Translations under genes and position numbers: made by a program | Part shown: one piece after another, positions 1 to 9,382 of the stretch | How positions within the stretch are numbered: position 1 is the stretch's first letter | Layout: every line of letters starts with the position of its first letter | The notes under the pieces: generated by a model | The model's database searches: none | What the model was told of the DNA's origin: nothing | What the model saw: the letters and a program-made list of their open reading frames with translations, nothing else | NCBI GenBank assembly: GCA_010279815.1 | Contig: QEOQ01000508.1 | Span: 4,277,342-4,341,341 of the forward strand | Source: Brachionus plicatilis | Taxonomy: Eukaryota; Rotifera; Eurotatoria; Ploima; Brachionidae | Reading direction: 5' to 3' | Length of the DNA stretch: 64,000 bases

Positions 1-31
1 TGTTTTAAATTTATTTTTAGAAAGAAAAAAA

Positions 32-607
32 TTACAAAATATTTATTATGTTGAGAAAATTGTCAATGAGCACATGGTTCAATCTCAAATTGGCGAAGTC
101 AGCGATTGTTTGGTGCTGGAAATCTTGGCTGATTGTTTGGTAGTAGTCGAAGACTTTTTTGAACAGGAAAACAAGCAGTTCGTAGTGGGGATGGTGCAGT
201 TTTTCGGTCAAAATAGACCGCTGGTAGCTTACAAGATCACTTAGATTGATTGATTGGGCACATTTGCTGTTGAATTGTTCAATTCGATTGAAGTGTTTTT
301 TTAGCTCGGTGAAGTATTTGTTAAATATGTGGCACAGTCTTGTGCTTATTTCGACCAGGAATTGGTCATGGTCATGTTCGTTGGAAAGAGTGGAATCGTT
401 GCCGCACTGGTTCGACTCGTTCAGAGTCAACACTTTAAATGAATTGTTTGTGTCTATGCTTTCGATGAGGACGTCAAGATCGCTGGTTAGACTGAGCAAA
501 ATTCTGTCATTTAGATCGTCTTTGAAATTGTTTAGCAAAAATGTTGGAATCAAACGCAGCAAATTGGCTGATTCCAATTTTTTCAGCTCGAATTCTAAGG
601 TACACAT
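32..607 (-). CDS. Hypothetical protein, 191 aa, unrecognised
   Basis: A single uninterrupted reading frame begins with ATG at 607 and ends with TAA at 32. I do not recognise the family. The protein is rich in Leu, Asn and Lys and looks all-helical, with amphipathic stretches near both ends (LRLIPTFLLNNF early, LVFLFKKVFDYYQTI late) and a polar middle (about residues 60-85). No signal peptide or membrane segment is visible. Codon use is mixed rather than purely AT-driven, with many GC-containing codons, which supports real coding against an almost GC-free background. An AATAAA-like signal lies just after the stop in the first bases of the window. It could be the last exon of a larger gene, but the upstream sequence is plain A/T-rich and offers no clear continuation. 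Confidence 0.55.
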   Translation of the reverse strand: MCTLEFELKKLESANLLRLIPTFLLNNFKDDLNDRILLSLTSDLDVLIESIDTNNSFKVLTLNESNQCGNDSTLSNEHDHDQFLVEISTRLCHIFNKYFTELKKHFNRIEQFNSKCAQSINLSDLVSYQRSILTEKLHHPHYELLVFLFKKVFDYYQTISQDFQHQTIADFANLRLNHVLIDNFLNIINIL

Positions 608-756
608 TGATTACAAATTATTTTTTATTTTTTATTTTTAAATAACTAAATTAAGTATTTTTTTTTAAGTGTCACGTGAGCTGTCAGTATTAAGACAATT
701 TTTTAGAGTTTTATTTAGCAATTTTTATTTATTTGTATATCTGTACCGAGCTAAAG

Positions 757-1532
757 GGTTTTAAGGAATCTATCGCCACTTTATTTTATTTTCATTTTTT
801 ATATCGCCAGGAATCTATCGCCAATAAAAATAAATTACGAATTTATCACCAGTTTTTTTAATGCCAATTTTGAAATAGGAATTTAAAGCAAAAAAAAATC
901 CCAGATTAAAAAAATAAGAACTAATTGAAAAAAATTTTATTTATCATTACTTTATTATTTAAAAAAAAACGTAATTATTTATAAAATTAGGTTAACAAAA
1001 ATGGATAAAAAAAAATTTAGTAATTAGGTAAAAAAAAGTACAAAAAACTTAAAAAAACTAATAGTCTTGAAAATCTCTATAACGATTCAAAAACTTTATT
1101 ATTCATGTTTAAAGAAAATTACGTTTTTATGAATATTTCAATAATTTTTAAAAATATATATCACATTTTCAATTGATTCAAGGTGCCGAAACTGAGTTAA
1201 GTAACCTAGATAATTTTTTTTGTATAACAATATTCCGTTTCGGTTAAACGGTTATGTTTGCAAGATAGTTGAGTCAAGTTTGTTTTTTTTGAAGATAAAT
1301 ATAAATTAATCAAAAGTAATTGTTCAATTTTTTTTCGGCAATCTGTTCCTATTTAAGAAAATGGCATTAGATCCTTATTTTTATTTTTGGCGATTGATTA
1401 TTATTTAAAAAAATGGCATTAGATCTTTTTTTTGATTTTTGGCGATAGATTCTTATTTAAGAAAATGGCAATAAAATAATTGGCATTAAATTTTTGGCGA
1501 TAGAAAAAACTGGCGATAGATTACTATAAATC
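757..1532. mobile_element. Non-autonomous DNA transposon with GGCGATAGA iterons, 8-bp TSD
   Basis: The 776-bp element sits inside the 3' tail of the minus-strand retrotransposon. The target octamer AGCTAAAG is duplicated at 749-756 and 1533-1540. The ends form an imperfect terminal inverted repeat: GGTTTTAAGGAATCTATCG on the left, GATTTATAGTAATCTATCG as reverse complement of the right. Both subterminal regions carry iterated AATCTATCGCCA and AATGGCATTAGATC motifs. No coding potential is evident; the centre is nearly pure A/T. The 8-bp TSD fits a hAT-type mechanism, but no transposase is present. Confidence 0.75.
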
Positions 1533-1912
1533 AGCTAAAGCTCCTTCAGATTAATTAAAAAAAAAAATAATAAAAAATTAAAATAAAGTTAAAGAAAATA
1601 AAATAAAAATAAAAAGTAAGAAATAAATAAAGTTAAAATAATATAACTTAAAAAGTAGATAAAAATTAAAATTAAAATTAGATAAATTTTGATAGAGAGT
1701 AACAGAATACATATTTTAAATATTTGATGATTCATGGAAAAAAGAAGAAATAGTAAGGGAGCAATTACACAATGGAGTTGGGTATTCAATATATCTTGAT
1801 TCGAAACCTTTGATATATTCTTCCACCAGTCTAACAGTTAATTGAACAGAATGGCTCAGTCCTGCCCTAACATATCTCTCACTCAACTCAAAAAGTCGAT
1901 TTGAAACTCTTA

Positions 1913-2454
1913 CAGTACTCCCTCGATTTTATGACTCCTGATTTTGTGACATTTTAATTTTATGACACAAATACTGTGTAACGCAGACTATTCCTATACA
2001 AATACATTATATTTTTTTTCGTTTTTATGACATTTGATTTTATGACAATTTAGTTTTATGACAGGAAAAAAAGACAAAATTATATTCACTTTCATATCAA
2101 ATTTCATTTAAAAATTTTTGATTTTATGACATGAAAATACATATGTATAAGTTTTTTATATTATTGTTCAAATTTTTTTTTTTTTTCTATAGTTCAGAAG
2201 TTTAAAAAAAATGCCAAGAGAGTCGTATAATATGTATCCAGAAAATTTATCCAGAAACGTTTAGAATTCTAAAATTAATTAATTTTTATTAACTTGTTTT
2301 GAATTTCTATGTATTTTTATAAAAAAATTTAAAAATCATTTCCCATGTACTTTATTTTATGACATTTATGTCACAAAATCAAAGTTGTGACAATTCAATT
2401 TTATGACATAAATCTTGTGTTCCTCTGACATGTCACAAAATCGAGGGAGTACTG
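1913..2454. mobile_element. Tc1/mariner-like MITE, TA target duplication
   Basis: The termini are CAGTACTCCCTCGATTTT at 1913 and its inverted copy ending at 2454, flanked by TA dinucleotides at 1911-1912 and 2455-2456. Many copies of TTTTATGACA in both orientations fill the subterminal regions. No transposase is encoded. The retrotransposon reading frame resumes on either side of it, so the insertion is younger than that element. The CAGT...ACTG ends with a TA duplication are typical of the Tc1/mariner/pogo group. Confidence 0.85.
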
Positions 2455-3787
2455 TAACAGTTTAAGATTATTATATGCCTCATTATGTAATATGTTGAAG
2501 GGAGTATCATATCTTAGTTTTAGCATAGAACGAACTGCTGCTTTGGATTACTTCTTACCTTTTGATGTTAGTTTCTGAAAGAGAGTCAAGACAAGGAAAA
2601 GAATAATCTAGAATAGATCCAATCAAAGACTTATAAAGGTTTCCTCAAGTGTTTAAGTCAAGGCCCAAGTCAAAGCAATAAAGATTTATGATTGTTTGTA
2701 GTCTAATAAAATTATATGTAAATTAATTATTTAATTAGAAACTCGAGTTCAAAATTGTATTATCTAGTGTCAATTTTATCTGATGAATTAATCTAAATTT
2801 ATATCAATTAATAAAAATTAAATTAATTAAGTAAATTCTCTTTATTTCTATTATTTGATTTTTTTATTGGAGTTAATTTTTTTATCTAGTGAATAAATTG
2901 ATTATATAGTAAATATAATATTTTTTATCTAGTAGATTCATCATTTTATCAAGTATCAATTAATATTTTGCGGTAGTCTAATGCCTAAAAAAAATAATCA
3001 TACGACTAATTCTTATTTAAGAAATTCATGTCAAAATAAAAATAAGAAATAAATTCTAAAACTTTAATTATTTATTTATTTCAAAATATTTGTTCTTTGG
3101 ACTTTACATAAAAAAAAACTGAATTAAAAATGTATAAAAAGAAATTTAGTAAAAAAAATAGGGTCTCCCTTTTCAACACAAAAAAATAACCATTTAATAC
3201 AATTTCAAAACTCTCAGCACAAAATGATTTCTTCTCAACACAAAAATTAATGTCTTTTTGGGAAAATTTAAAAAAAAATTATTCAAGAACTGTTACTAAG
3301 TTGAGCTTAACAGTAAGAAATTTTCATGCAAGTTTTTTACTAAATTAGGATATTGTGCACATTTATTGGCATTAAAAGTCTTATTTTTAGTAAAAAAGTT
3401 GTTTGTTGCAGTATTTTTTGAAGTATTTTTTATTAACTTATTTTTAAATTAATCAAAAAAGAAAGAATTTTTGTTTATTTGTATTGGAATTTCTCAATAT
3501 CAAGTTTTTAGTTTATCTGACCATAAGCTTTCATTGCAGGGAATTTACTGGTGCTACTGCTCAGAATATTCTTCAAATTCAAAATTTTTCAACAAAAAAT
3601 AATGATTTTTGTTGAATCCAATAATTAATCCGAAATAAACTTCAAATTTTAAAAGCAGAGAAAAGACTAATTATTTTGTGGAAATTACACTGAAATTTCA
3701 AAATCGGATTAATGAGACCTGGAATTAGAAGATTTGACATTATTAAATTAATAAAATGGAATCGACATGAATTTTTAGTCTTTTTTT

Positions 3788-3855
3788 AGATTTTTTATTA
3801 CTAAAAAAAGGTTCAATGCTTATAATGTAATTATCTTAATCAATTATATTAAAAG
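3788..3855. repeat. Dispersed 68-bp repeat, copy 1
   Basis: This segment, containing GGTTCAATGCTTATAATG and ending in TTAAAAG, is essentially identical to 7341-7406, differing in the length of an A run. The identity stops abruptly at TTAAAAG, where the second copy abuts the ACATAGA-iteron element. Confidence 0.8.
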
Positions 3856-4261
3856 AATTATAGTTAAAATTTATTAATATAATATATGTATAAAATTAGT
3901 TTCAAAAATTTAACATGGTTGTATTTGACAAAAAAATCAAAACCCGTTCACCATGTTAAAAGATATCTATACGAGAATGGGTAGTGCTACTCATTTAATA
4001 TAAAAAAATTAGTTGAAAGAGACTTAACAACTGTCTTTCTCTTACTTTTAAAAATAAATTGTTGCGCCTTTATTTAAATTGAATTAAGCGCTAGTTAGAA
4101 ATTAAAAATTTGAATTTAAAAAAAATTTGAATTATTAGAATCAATTATATGAATCAATTATATATATTTGGATCGAAACCATCAAGCAAGTTTTCACAAA
4201 ATTGACTGCTCCAGCTCCATCGGCTCCAAAATCAACTGCTATATCCGCTTCAAGATTCAGG

Positions 4262-4300
4262 CGAACCGTACCAACCGTACCAACCGTACCAACCGTTTAT
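4262..4300. repeat. Short tandem repeat, 10-bp unit
   Basis: About 3.5 consecutive copies of ACCGTACCAA are visible, nearly perfect. The unit length of 10 is not a multiple of three; one frame reads repeated Thr-Val-Pro. Confidence 0.8.
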
Positions 4301-5410
4301 TCATTTATTATAAGAATTCAATTTTAGGTCAATTATAGTTTTTAATTCCTTAATCTATTGAATCATTACGGTAACAAAAACGACAAAATCTAAATGTTGT
4401 TTTTTCAAAGGCAAAATAACATACAAAAGAAATAATTATACAAATATCCTTTTGTACTCTTTGTACTAGCTGATAAATAGAAAAGTTTAAAAAAAATTCA
4501 ACGCCTAACTAAAAGAAAGGTAAACAAATAGAACAGGGGAGGTGCGGAGGGGGAGCAGCCTTATTTCAATAATATTTTTTGCATTTTTTTGATTTTTAAA
4601 AGAATTATTTTTGGATTTGTAAATGAATTTTTTAGACTTAATACGATAAATGAATTCTTCAAATATTAAAGCACTGGACAACATAAGAAATAATGAAAAG
4701 AGTTATTTGAATTAATCAATGATTCCTATACCCAATTCATACAATTCTATAATAATAAGGTATGTAAATAATTTTTAAATATTGTTTAGGAGTTTAGGAG
4801 CACTTTTCCATCTATAAATACAAATCTTGTAATAATTTGAATCACTTAAGTTGTGCGACGATTTTCGTCAAAGACAAACTCAAAGAAAACGTTGAAAAGC
4901 ATTCCGGAGAAGCTGAAAAATGGAAAAAGCAATTATTATATCGAAAGAGAAATTTCTAAAAGAAACATCCCATCCATTTCCAACAAAGCTTGAACAAAAA
5001 AAAGATGAAATTACTGACAGATTTAATTAAACTCATAAAAAAGATGGTTTTAGAATGAGAATAAAAAAATAATCAAGTAAAAAATTTTTTTGATTAAAAA
5101 ATTGAATAATAATTAAAAAAAATAATTTTAGCTATAAAAATTTAGTTACGATTTTCACAATACTAACTAAATGAGTATTAGGAATAAATTTAATTAAATG
5201 AATACTCTAAATAAAATGAGCAATATATATAAAATGAATTTAAATAGTTTTATGAATAAAATGAACAGAATGATTCAAATGAGTTAAATGAATTAAAAGG
5301 AAGAATTCAAAAATAAAGGAAAAAAATGATAACTCTCAAAATGAATAATAAGCAAAATGAATTAACTGAACAAAAAAGCAAATTGAAGTTAGAAAATCAA
5401 GATCAAGAGA

Positions 5411-5446
5411 GGGTTAGGGTTAGGAGTTTGAACCCTAACCCTAACC
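5411..5446. repeat. Interstitial telomere-like inverted repeats (GGGTTA)n
   Basis: Two GGGTTA units are followed after an 8-10 base spacer by their inverted complement, CCCTAACCCTAACC. This head-to-head arrangement of TTAGGG-type repeats can fold back and lies about 120 bp before the 28-bp minisatellite. Whether TTAGGG is the real telomere repeat in this organism cannot be told from this window. Confidence 0.75.
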
Positions 5447-5569
5447 AACTATAAATAAAATTTTAAATTTATGACTTTTAATTTTTGTATTTTTGTAACA
5501 AGTCAAAAAATGGTGGTGCAGAAAAAACTTCAAATCAGCCGAACCCTCACCCTTTTGATGTCCTTCTTT

Positions 5570-5933
5570 AAAAAAAGCTTTTCCAAAAAAGGACATCAAA
5601 ATAAAGCTTCCGATAAAAGGACCTTAAAAAAACACTTTCCAAAAAAAGACCTAATAAAAGAGCTTCCCTAAATAGGAACCTAAATAAGAACTTCCCATTT
5701 AAAGACCTTATTAAAGCCTTTCCAAAAAGGACCTCAAAATAGAGCTTCTCATAAAAGGACCTTAAAAAAAGCCTTTCCAAAAAAGGGCCTCATAATAGAG
5801 CTTCCCAAAATAGGACCCCAAATTAGAACTTCCCATTAAAAAACCTTTAAAAAAGCCTTTCCAAATAAGGACCTCAAAAAAGAGCATCCTATAAAAGGAC
5901 CTTAAAGAAAGCTTTTCCAAAAAAGGACATCGT
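5570..5933. repeat. Minisatellite, ~28-bp unit, about 13 diverged copies
   Basis: Units of 27-29 bp follow the pattern AAGCTTTCC, a short A-rich stretch, then AGGACCTNAAAA. Roughly 13 units are present with substitutions, and units three apart resemble each other most, hinting at a higher-order repeat of about 84 bp. The open frames seen here on both strands are by-products of the repeat and are not annotated as genes. Confidence 0.85.
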
Positions 5934-6297
5934 TTTTGGTTTAAAAAACATCGTTTTTTTTGTAACAAGTAAAATTCCTGACTGTTTTTAGCTCAAATTC
6001 AATATGAAATTTAATTTGGGTTATAACACACCAGATATTTAACTTCCTTTTGAACAATTGCTTGGTATCTCAAGGAGCTGTAGGAAATTTATTATAAGAG
6101 AAGATCTCAACGCTAAGACTAAAGTTTAGGTTTTTTGAGAGATAATGAAAATGGTTTTATCTAAGAGAAATCACTTAACAAGCTCAGCTTCTCTTTAATT
6201 AATGATTAGACTCCAACATAAAATAAATCTAAAATGGAATTTTATGAACTCCTTGATATTTTTTTAAATCTCGTCAACACTCTTAGATAGATTTGAC

Positions 6298-6594
6298 TAC
6301 TTTAAAAGTCTGAAAGGCGATGATATTTTGATTGATCATTATCCCATCAATGCATGCATATCAGTTGAAAATTTGTTTAAAGCTAATTATTTGAAATTTA
6401 TTTTCTACTTTAAAAAAGAAAATAAGGGGCTTTCCCGAGAAATACTTAAGTGTCCAAATTATCTAGATAGTTCCTCAATAAGCATTGACGAGCTTAATGA
6501 AAACATCTTAGTAGGGTCATTAATTCTGTCCAATATAGTATTCCACTTTAGAATATACAGATATTTAAAATCTAGCCTTCAAAGAACATTGTAA
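6298..6594 (+). pseudogene. Unrecognised reading frame, possible partial gene
   Basis: A continuous frame runs from about 6298, where it is open without a start, through a Met at 6328 to a TAA ending at 6594. It encodes about 98 residues, including FKSLKGDDILIDHYPINACI and a hydrophobic, Ile/Leu-rich C-terminus. Amino-acid use is more balanced than in random A/T sequence, so I suspect a gene fragment or transposon relic rather than noise. I cannot name a family, and there is no convincing upstream exon. The hAT-like CCGGTT array begins directly after the stop. Confidence 0.25.
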
Positions 6595-6607
6595 CTAGAG
6601 GTGGGAA

Positions 6608-6676
6608 ACCGGTTCATGAAAACCGGTTTGAAACCGGTTCAAAGGAAAACCGGTTCGAAGATGGAACCGGTTTGGT
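6608..6676. repeat. AACCGGTT iteron array, probable single transposon end
   Basis: AACCGGTT or its near match occurs six times within about 70 bp, starting just after TAGAGGTGGGAAACC. That opening resembles one end of a hAT-type element, but I found no matching inverted end in the window. It may be a solo or degraded terminus. Confidence 0.5.
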
Positions 6677-6893
6677 GAACATGAAAAATTAAAAAATTTT
6701 ATTTAAAAATAAAAAAATAAAGATTAAAAAATTTAAAAATTTTAGAGAAAAAATATTCATTAGAATTAATTTTGCTTTTAGAAAAGAAATATATTTGAAT
6801 TTGTTCTTAGATGCATGCTTTTAGAAAATAAATTTTTTTAGCTCAGGATTCAGACAAAATTAATATATTTTATAAAGTTAAAATATTTCCAAA

Positions 6894-7250
6894 GGCCGGT
6901 CCCAAGCCCGGGTGAAAAAAGAGGAGGGGTGATGATGATGCAGGCGCATAGAGGCCGGGATGAGGAGGCTTGCAAGCTAGAGCTGATGATAGTCTGTTGG
7001 GTCCAAGAGCCTTAGTGAAAAAAGTAAAGTGTCTTTAGTTTAAATTAGCTTGTATCCAGATATAGATACGCTTGGTTTGTGGTTCCAAGCTAGTCTAAAT
7101 AGTTGCCGAGTTCGCAGCCATTAAGTGCTCGGATGAGTGGCGCTGTTTATGATGAACGTCCCATATGTAACTTTGGCCGCTGACTGTTGAGTTGCAATCA
7201 TACCGTTGCCGGTCCCAAGTCCGGATGAGAAAATGAGAGGGTAAGGACTA
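6894..7250. repeat. Moderately GC-rich repeat with flanking direct repeats
   Basis: The sequence GCCGGTCCCAAGCCCGG at 6894 recurs as GCCGGTCCCAAGTCCGG at 7208, each followed by a purine-rich tract ending GAGGGT or GGGGT. The 310 bp between them is much less AT-rich than the surroundings and has no long frame. The arrangement suggests a terminal piece of a retroelement or tandem retro-copies, but I cannot classify it. A CTGATGA at 6981 and GAAA about 30 bases later recall a hammerhead ribozyme core, but the intervening stem does not pair. Confidence 0.5.
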
Positions 7251-7340
7251 ACAGTGTAACTTGACAGATAAACACACGAGAAAAAGTTTATTAAATATTT
7301 ATTTAGATTGTTTAGATTTGTTTTTCAGTTTTGTTTTTAT

Positions 7341-7406
7341 ATTTTTTATTACTAAAAAAAAGGTTCAATGCTTATAATGTAATTATCTTAATCAATTATA
7401 TTAAAA
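7341..7406. repeat. Dispersed 68-bp repeat, copy 2
   Basis: This is the second copy of the repeat at 3788-3855. It ends exactly at the border of the ACATAGA-iteron palindrome, so the palindromic element probably inserted into, or was transposed with, this repeat. Confidence 0.8.
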
Positions 7407-8018
7407 GGGGATTAGTTCAAAACATAGAAAAATTTGAAAACATAGACAAGACAAAAAATGTAGAATCATAAAACATAGAGAAAAAAAACATAGAATATTC
7501 TATGTGTTAATTGAATAAACATAGAAAAAAAACATAGACCAAAAAAACATAGAATGGGAATAATTTATTTAGATCGATACTAAATAATTAAGTTTAAGTG
7601 AATAGTTTGATTGAATGTCAATAAAAAAATATAACTTATTTTTTTTATTTTTTTTTTAAATCAAGAAAATTTTTAGCAACACCTGTTAAATGCTCCCATT
7701 TATTACCAGTATAACAGTCGACCAAACGTTCAATGTTTCTTTCTTTAGCTTGTTGTAACTTTGGAATTTTAGTTTTAAGGACTTCTCCAGTTGAAAGGAT
7801 CGATCGGGAGCATTTAACAGGTGTTGCTAAAAATTTTCTTGATTTAAAAAAAAAATAAAAAAAATAAGTTATATTTTTTTATTGACATTCAATCAAACTA
7901 TTCACTTAAACTTTATTAATTAGTATCGATCTAAATAAATTATTCCACATTCTATGTTTTTTTGGTCTATGTTTTTTTTTTATGTTAATTGATTTCTATG
8001 TTTTCAAACTTTCTATGT
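7407..8018. mobile_element. Palindromic DNA element with ACATAGA iterons
   Basis: Two arms of roughly 200 bp (about 7507-7710 and 7805-7990) are inverted copies of each other around a centre of about 95 bp. The outer parts contain many ACATAGAAA/TTTCTATGT iterons. The same iterons appear at 21765-21853, where the end AGGGGAAATAATCAAAACAT resembles the left end here (GGGGATTAGTTCAAAACAT). A coding relic lies in the centre (separate entry). No clear target duplication was found. Superfamily uncertain; the style matches the Mutator-like elements in this window. Confidence 0.65.
7654..7794 (-). pseudogene. Transposon-borne coding relic in palindrome centre
   Basis: On the minus strand a frame of about 47 codons reads STGEVLKTKIPKLQQAK, then ERNIERLVDCYTGNKWEH and LTGVAKNFLDLK before an A-rich run. 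The basic, helical character and its place inside a palindromic transposon suggest a fragment of a transposon-encoded protein. The last part of this coding stretch is itself duplicated in inverted orientation in the other arm. I do not recognise the family. Confidence 0.4.
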
Positions 8019-8068
8019 AATGATACAATGCCATTGATAATAGAGACAAAAAAATGAATGATAGTAGA

Positions 8069-9140
8069 TTAAGTTAACTTTACTCTAATTAACTTTCTGA
8101 AATAATTCTCGAATTTTATTTTAATGATTTTGCTAAAACATATGATAGTATTAAGCTTACTCAAATTGTGGGTTTTCATAAAAAAAATATTTTGAGTAAA
8201 AATCTCCAAAACATCTTGAATGCTTGATGGATGGCGATGAGTCATAATCGTATTCCTTTACGTCAGCTTTTAGGTTTATTAAGCGCTGAATTTCGCTCAA
8301 ATTTCTGAGACTGTGCTCGGTTTCAAGAGTTATGACTTTTTTTTCCCGATTGGATTTGTCATAGACGCATACAAAACAATGGCTAGTGCCCAAATTGGTC
8401 ACGAACAATCTATCATTTACAATCAATGAAACCACAGCATAGGCTCCTATTGTTAAATCATCATTCAGCATTTTTAATTCCTCAATTTTCTCTGCATATT
8501 CAGGACATCGTTTATTCAGCTAAAATTGAATATTTATTTAAAATTAAATTTTTTAAGTCATATACATTTGCCAAATGAATGTTTATCGAAGCTCTTTTTG
8601 CCAAAGTTTCTTGTGATTGTTCAGACAAGCATCTCTCTGCATCGAAAAATTCTTTTATCAACAAATCATTGATTTCTTCATTGCTTTTAACTTAAGTAAA
8701 AAATAATTAGTTATAGATTTAGAAAATTTTAGAAAACTACTGCTCAAGTCTGACAAGTGATCGAAATAAAGATTGGACAGAAGAAATTGCTCAAGGAAAT
8801 CAACCACCCAAGTTCCATTGAATCCATCAATGACAGCATATGCATAAATTTCACCATCCTTTAATCTTTAAATAAAATAAATAAAATTATACTTTTGATA
8901 TTTTTAATAGATTTTTCTACTCAAAAGAAAACGAACGGTCCTCGCAGGGTTGTTCTAGTATCTGGCCGTGCTGAATTTTGACACGATTATTTACGGTGCC
9001 TATGCCGCAATATTTTGAGTCTCGTCTGATTGCATCGGTCCACTTCGAGTATTTCTAACAGAATATGTTATTTTTTAAAATGTTTGATTAAATTAGATGT
9101 TAAATACCTTGGTCAAGTTTTCCAAGGAATCGAAATTCAT
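8069..9140 (-). CDS. TAB1: TAB1-like PP2C-fold pseudophosphatase, apparently C-terminally truncated
   Basis: Exons (minus): 9140-9108, 9054-8921, 8865-8741, 8690-8566, 8519-8161, and tentatively 8132-8069; phases agree throughout (279 aa). TAB1 activates the kinase TAK1 in TGF-beta/innate signalling and has a catalytically dead PP2C fold. The match is collinear: KWTD near the start, GIGTVNNR, AYAVIDGFNGTW, a helical stretch ending ETLAKRAS, then GAYAVVSLIVNDRLFVTNLG and RCFGDFYSKY. The metal-binding Asp expected in the GDS motif of active PP2C is replaced (NLGTS), as in TAB1, although the DG of the first motif is kept. The PP2C domain of human TAB1 continues for about another 100 residues, and a C-terminal TAK1-binding tail follows; neither is found. 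A strong donor (GTAAGC) ends the fifth exon; the sixth gives only 21 residues before a stop and is weak. An insertion of the adjacent palindromic element may have removed the 3' end. Confidence 0.8.
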
Positions 9141-9382
9141 TATTTCGTAAATTTTCAAATTAATATTTAATTTATTTTTTATAATAATGAAAACTTAAAC
9201 TATAGGCCTATAAATACGTAAATTTAAAATTAAATCATATAAATTATGTGTATTTTTGTTGCTATATTCAGAGATGTTTTAATAAGACAATATAAAATAT
9301 TAATCATCTTTTTCCAATAAATGATTTTACAAATGATTTATTCTTATTTTTAAATTCCAAATTAAAATATCTATAATATTAA

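Larger units (their letters stand above)
727..2690 (-). mobile_element. Non-LTR retrotransposon 3' end (minus), split by two insertions
   Basis: Read on the minus strand, the segments about 2690-2455, 1912-1533 and 756-727 are one 5'-truncated LINE copy. Its C-terminal reverse-transcriptase reading is recognisable though frameshifted: a piece with SLIGSILDYSFPCLDSL, then LKLRYDTPFNILHNEAYN, then SNRLFELSERYVRAGLSHS and VEEYIKGFESRYIEYPTPL. The second copy at 19.7-21.75 kb encodes matching peptides and the same 3' tail, which reads GAGCTTTAGCTCGG. The minus copy's tail is at 727-756. Two younger DNA elements (757-1532 and 1913-2454) interrupt it. The style of the C-terminus resembles Jockey/CR1-type elements; clade assignment is tentative. 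Confidence 0.75.
2691..5410. other. AT-rich gene-free DNA with minor repeats
   Basis: I see no gene here. It is low-complexity A/T sequence without long frames. Two small structures stand out: a dispersed repeat at 3788-3855 that recurs at 7341-7406, and a 10-bp tandem repeat (ACCGTACCAA, about 3.5 units) at 4262-4300. A short open stretch just before the tandem repeat (rich in Thr, Ala, Pro, Ser) has no start codon or splice context that I could defend. Confidence 0.6.

Noticed and set aside
5568..5968. Two minus-strand frames with repeated Leu-Arg-Ser-Phe-Tyr
   Set aside because: They are translations of the 28-bp minisatellite; unit length is not a multiple of three and the sequence lacks other coding signs.
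6981..7020. CTGATGA followed by GAAA, a possible hammerhead ribozyme core
   Set aside because: The bases between them do not form the required stem, and the cleavage-site helices are not evident.
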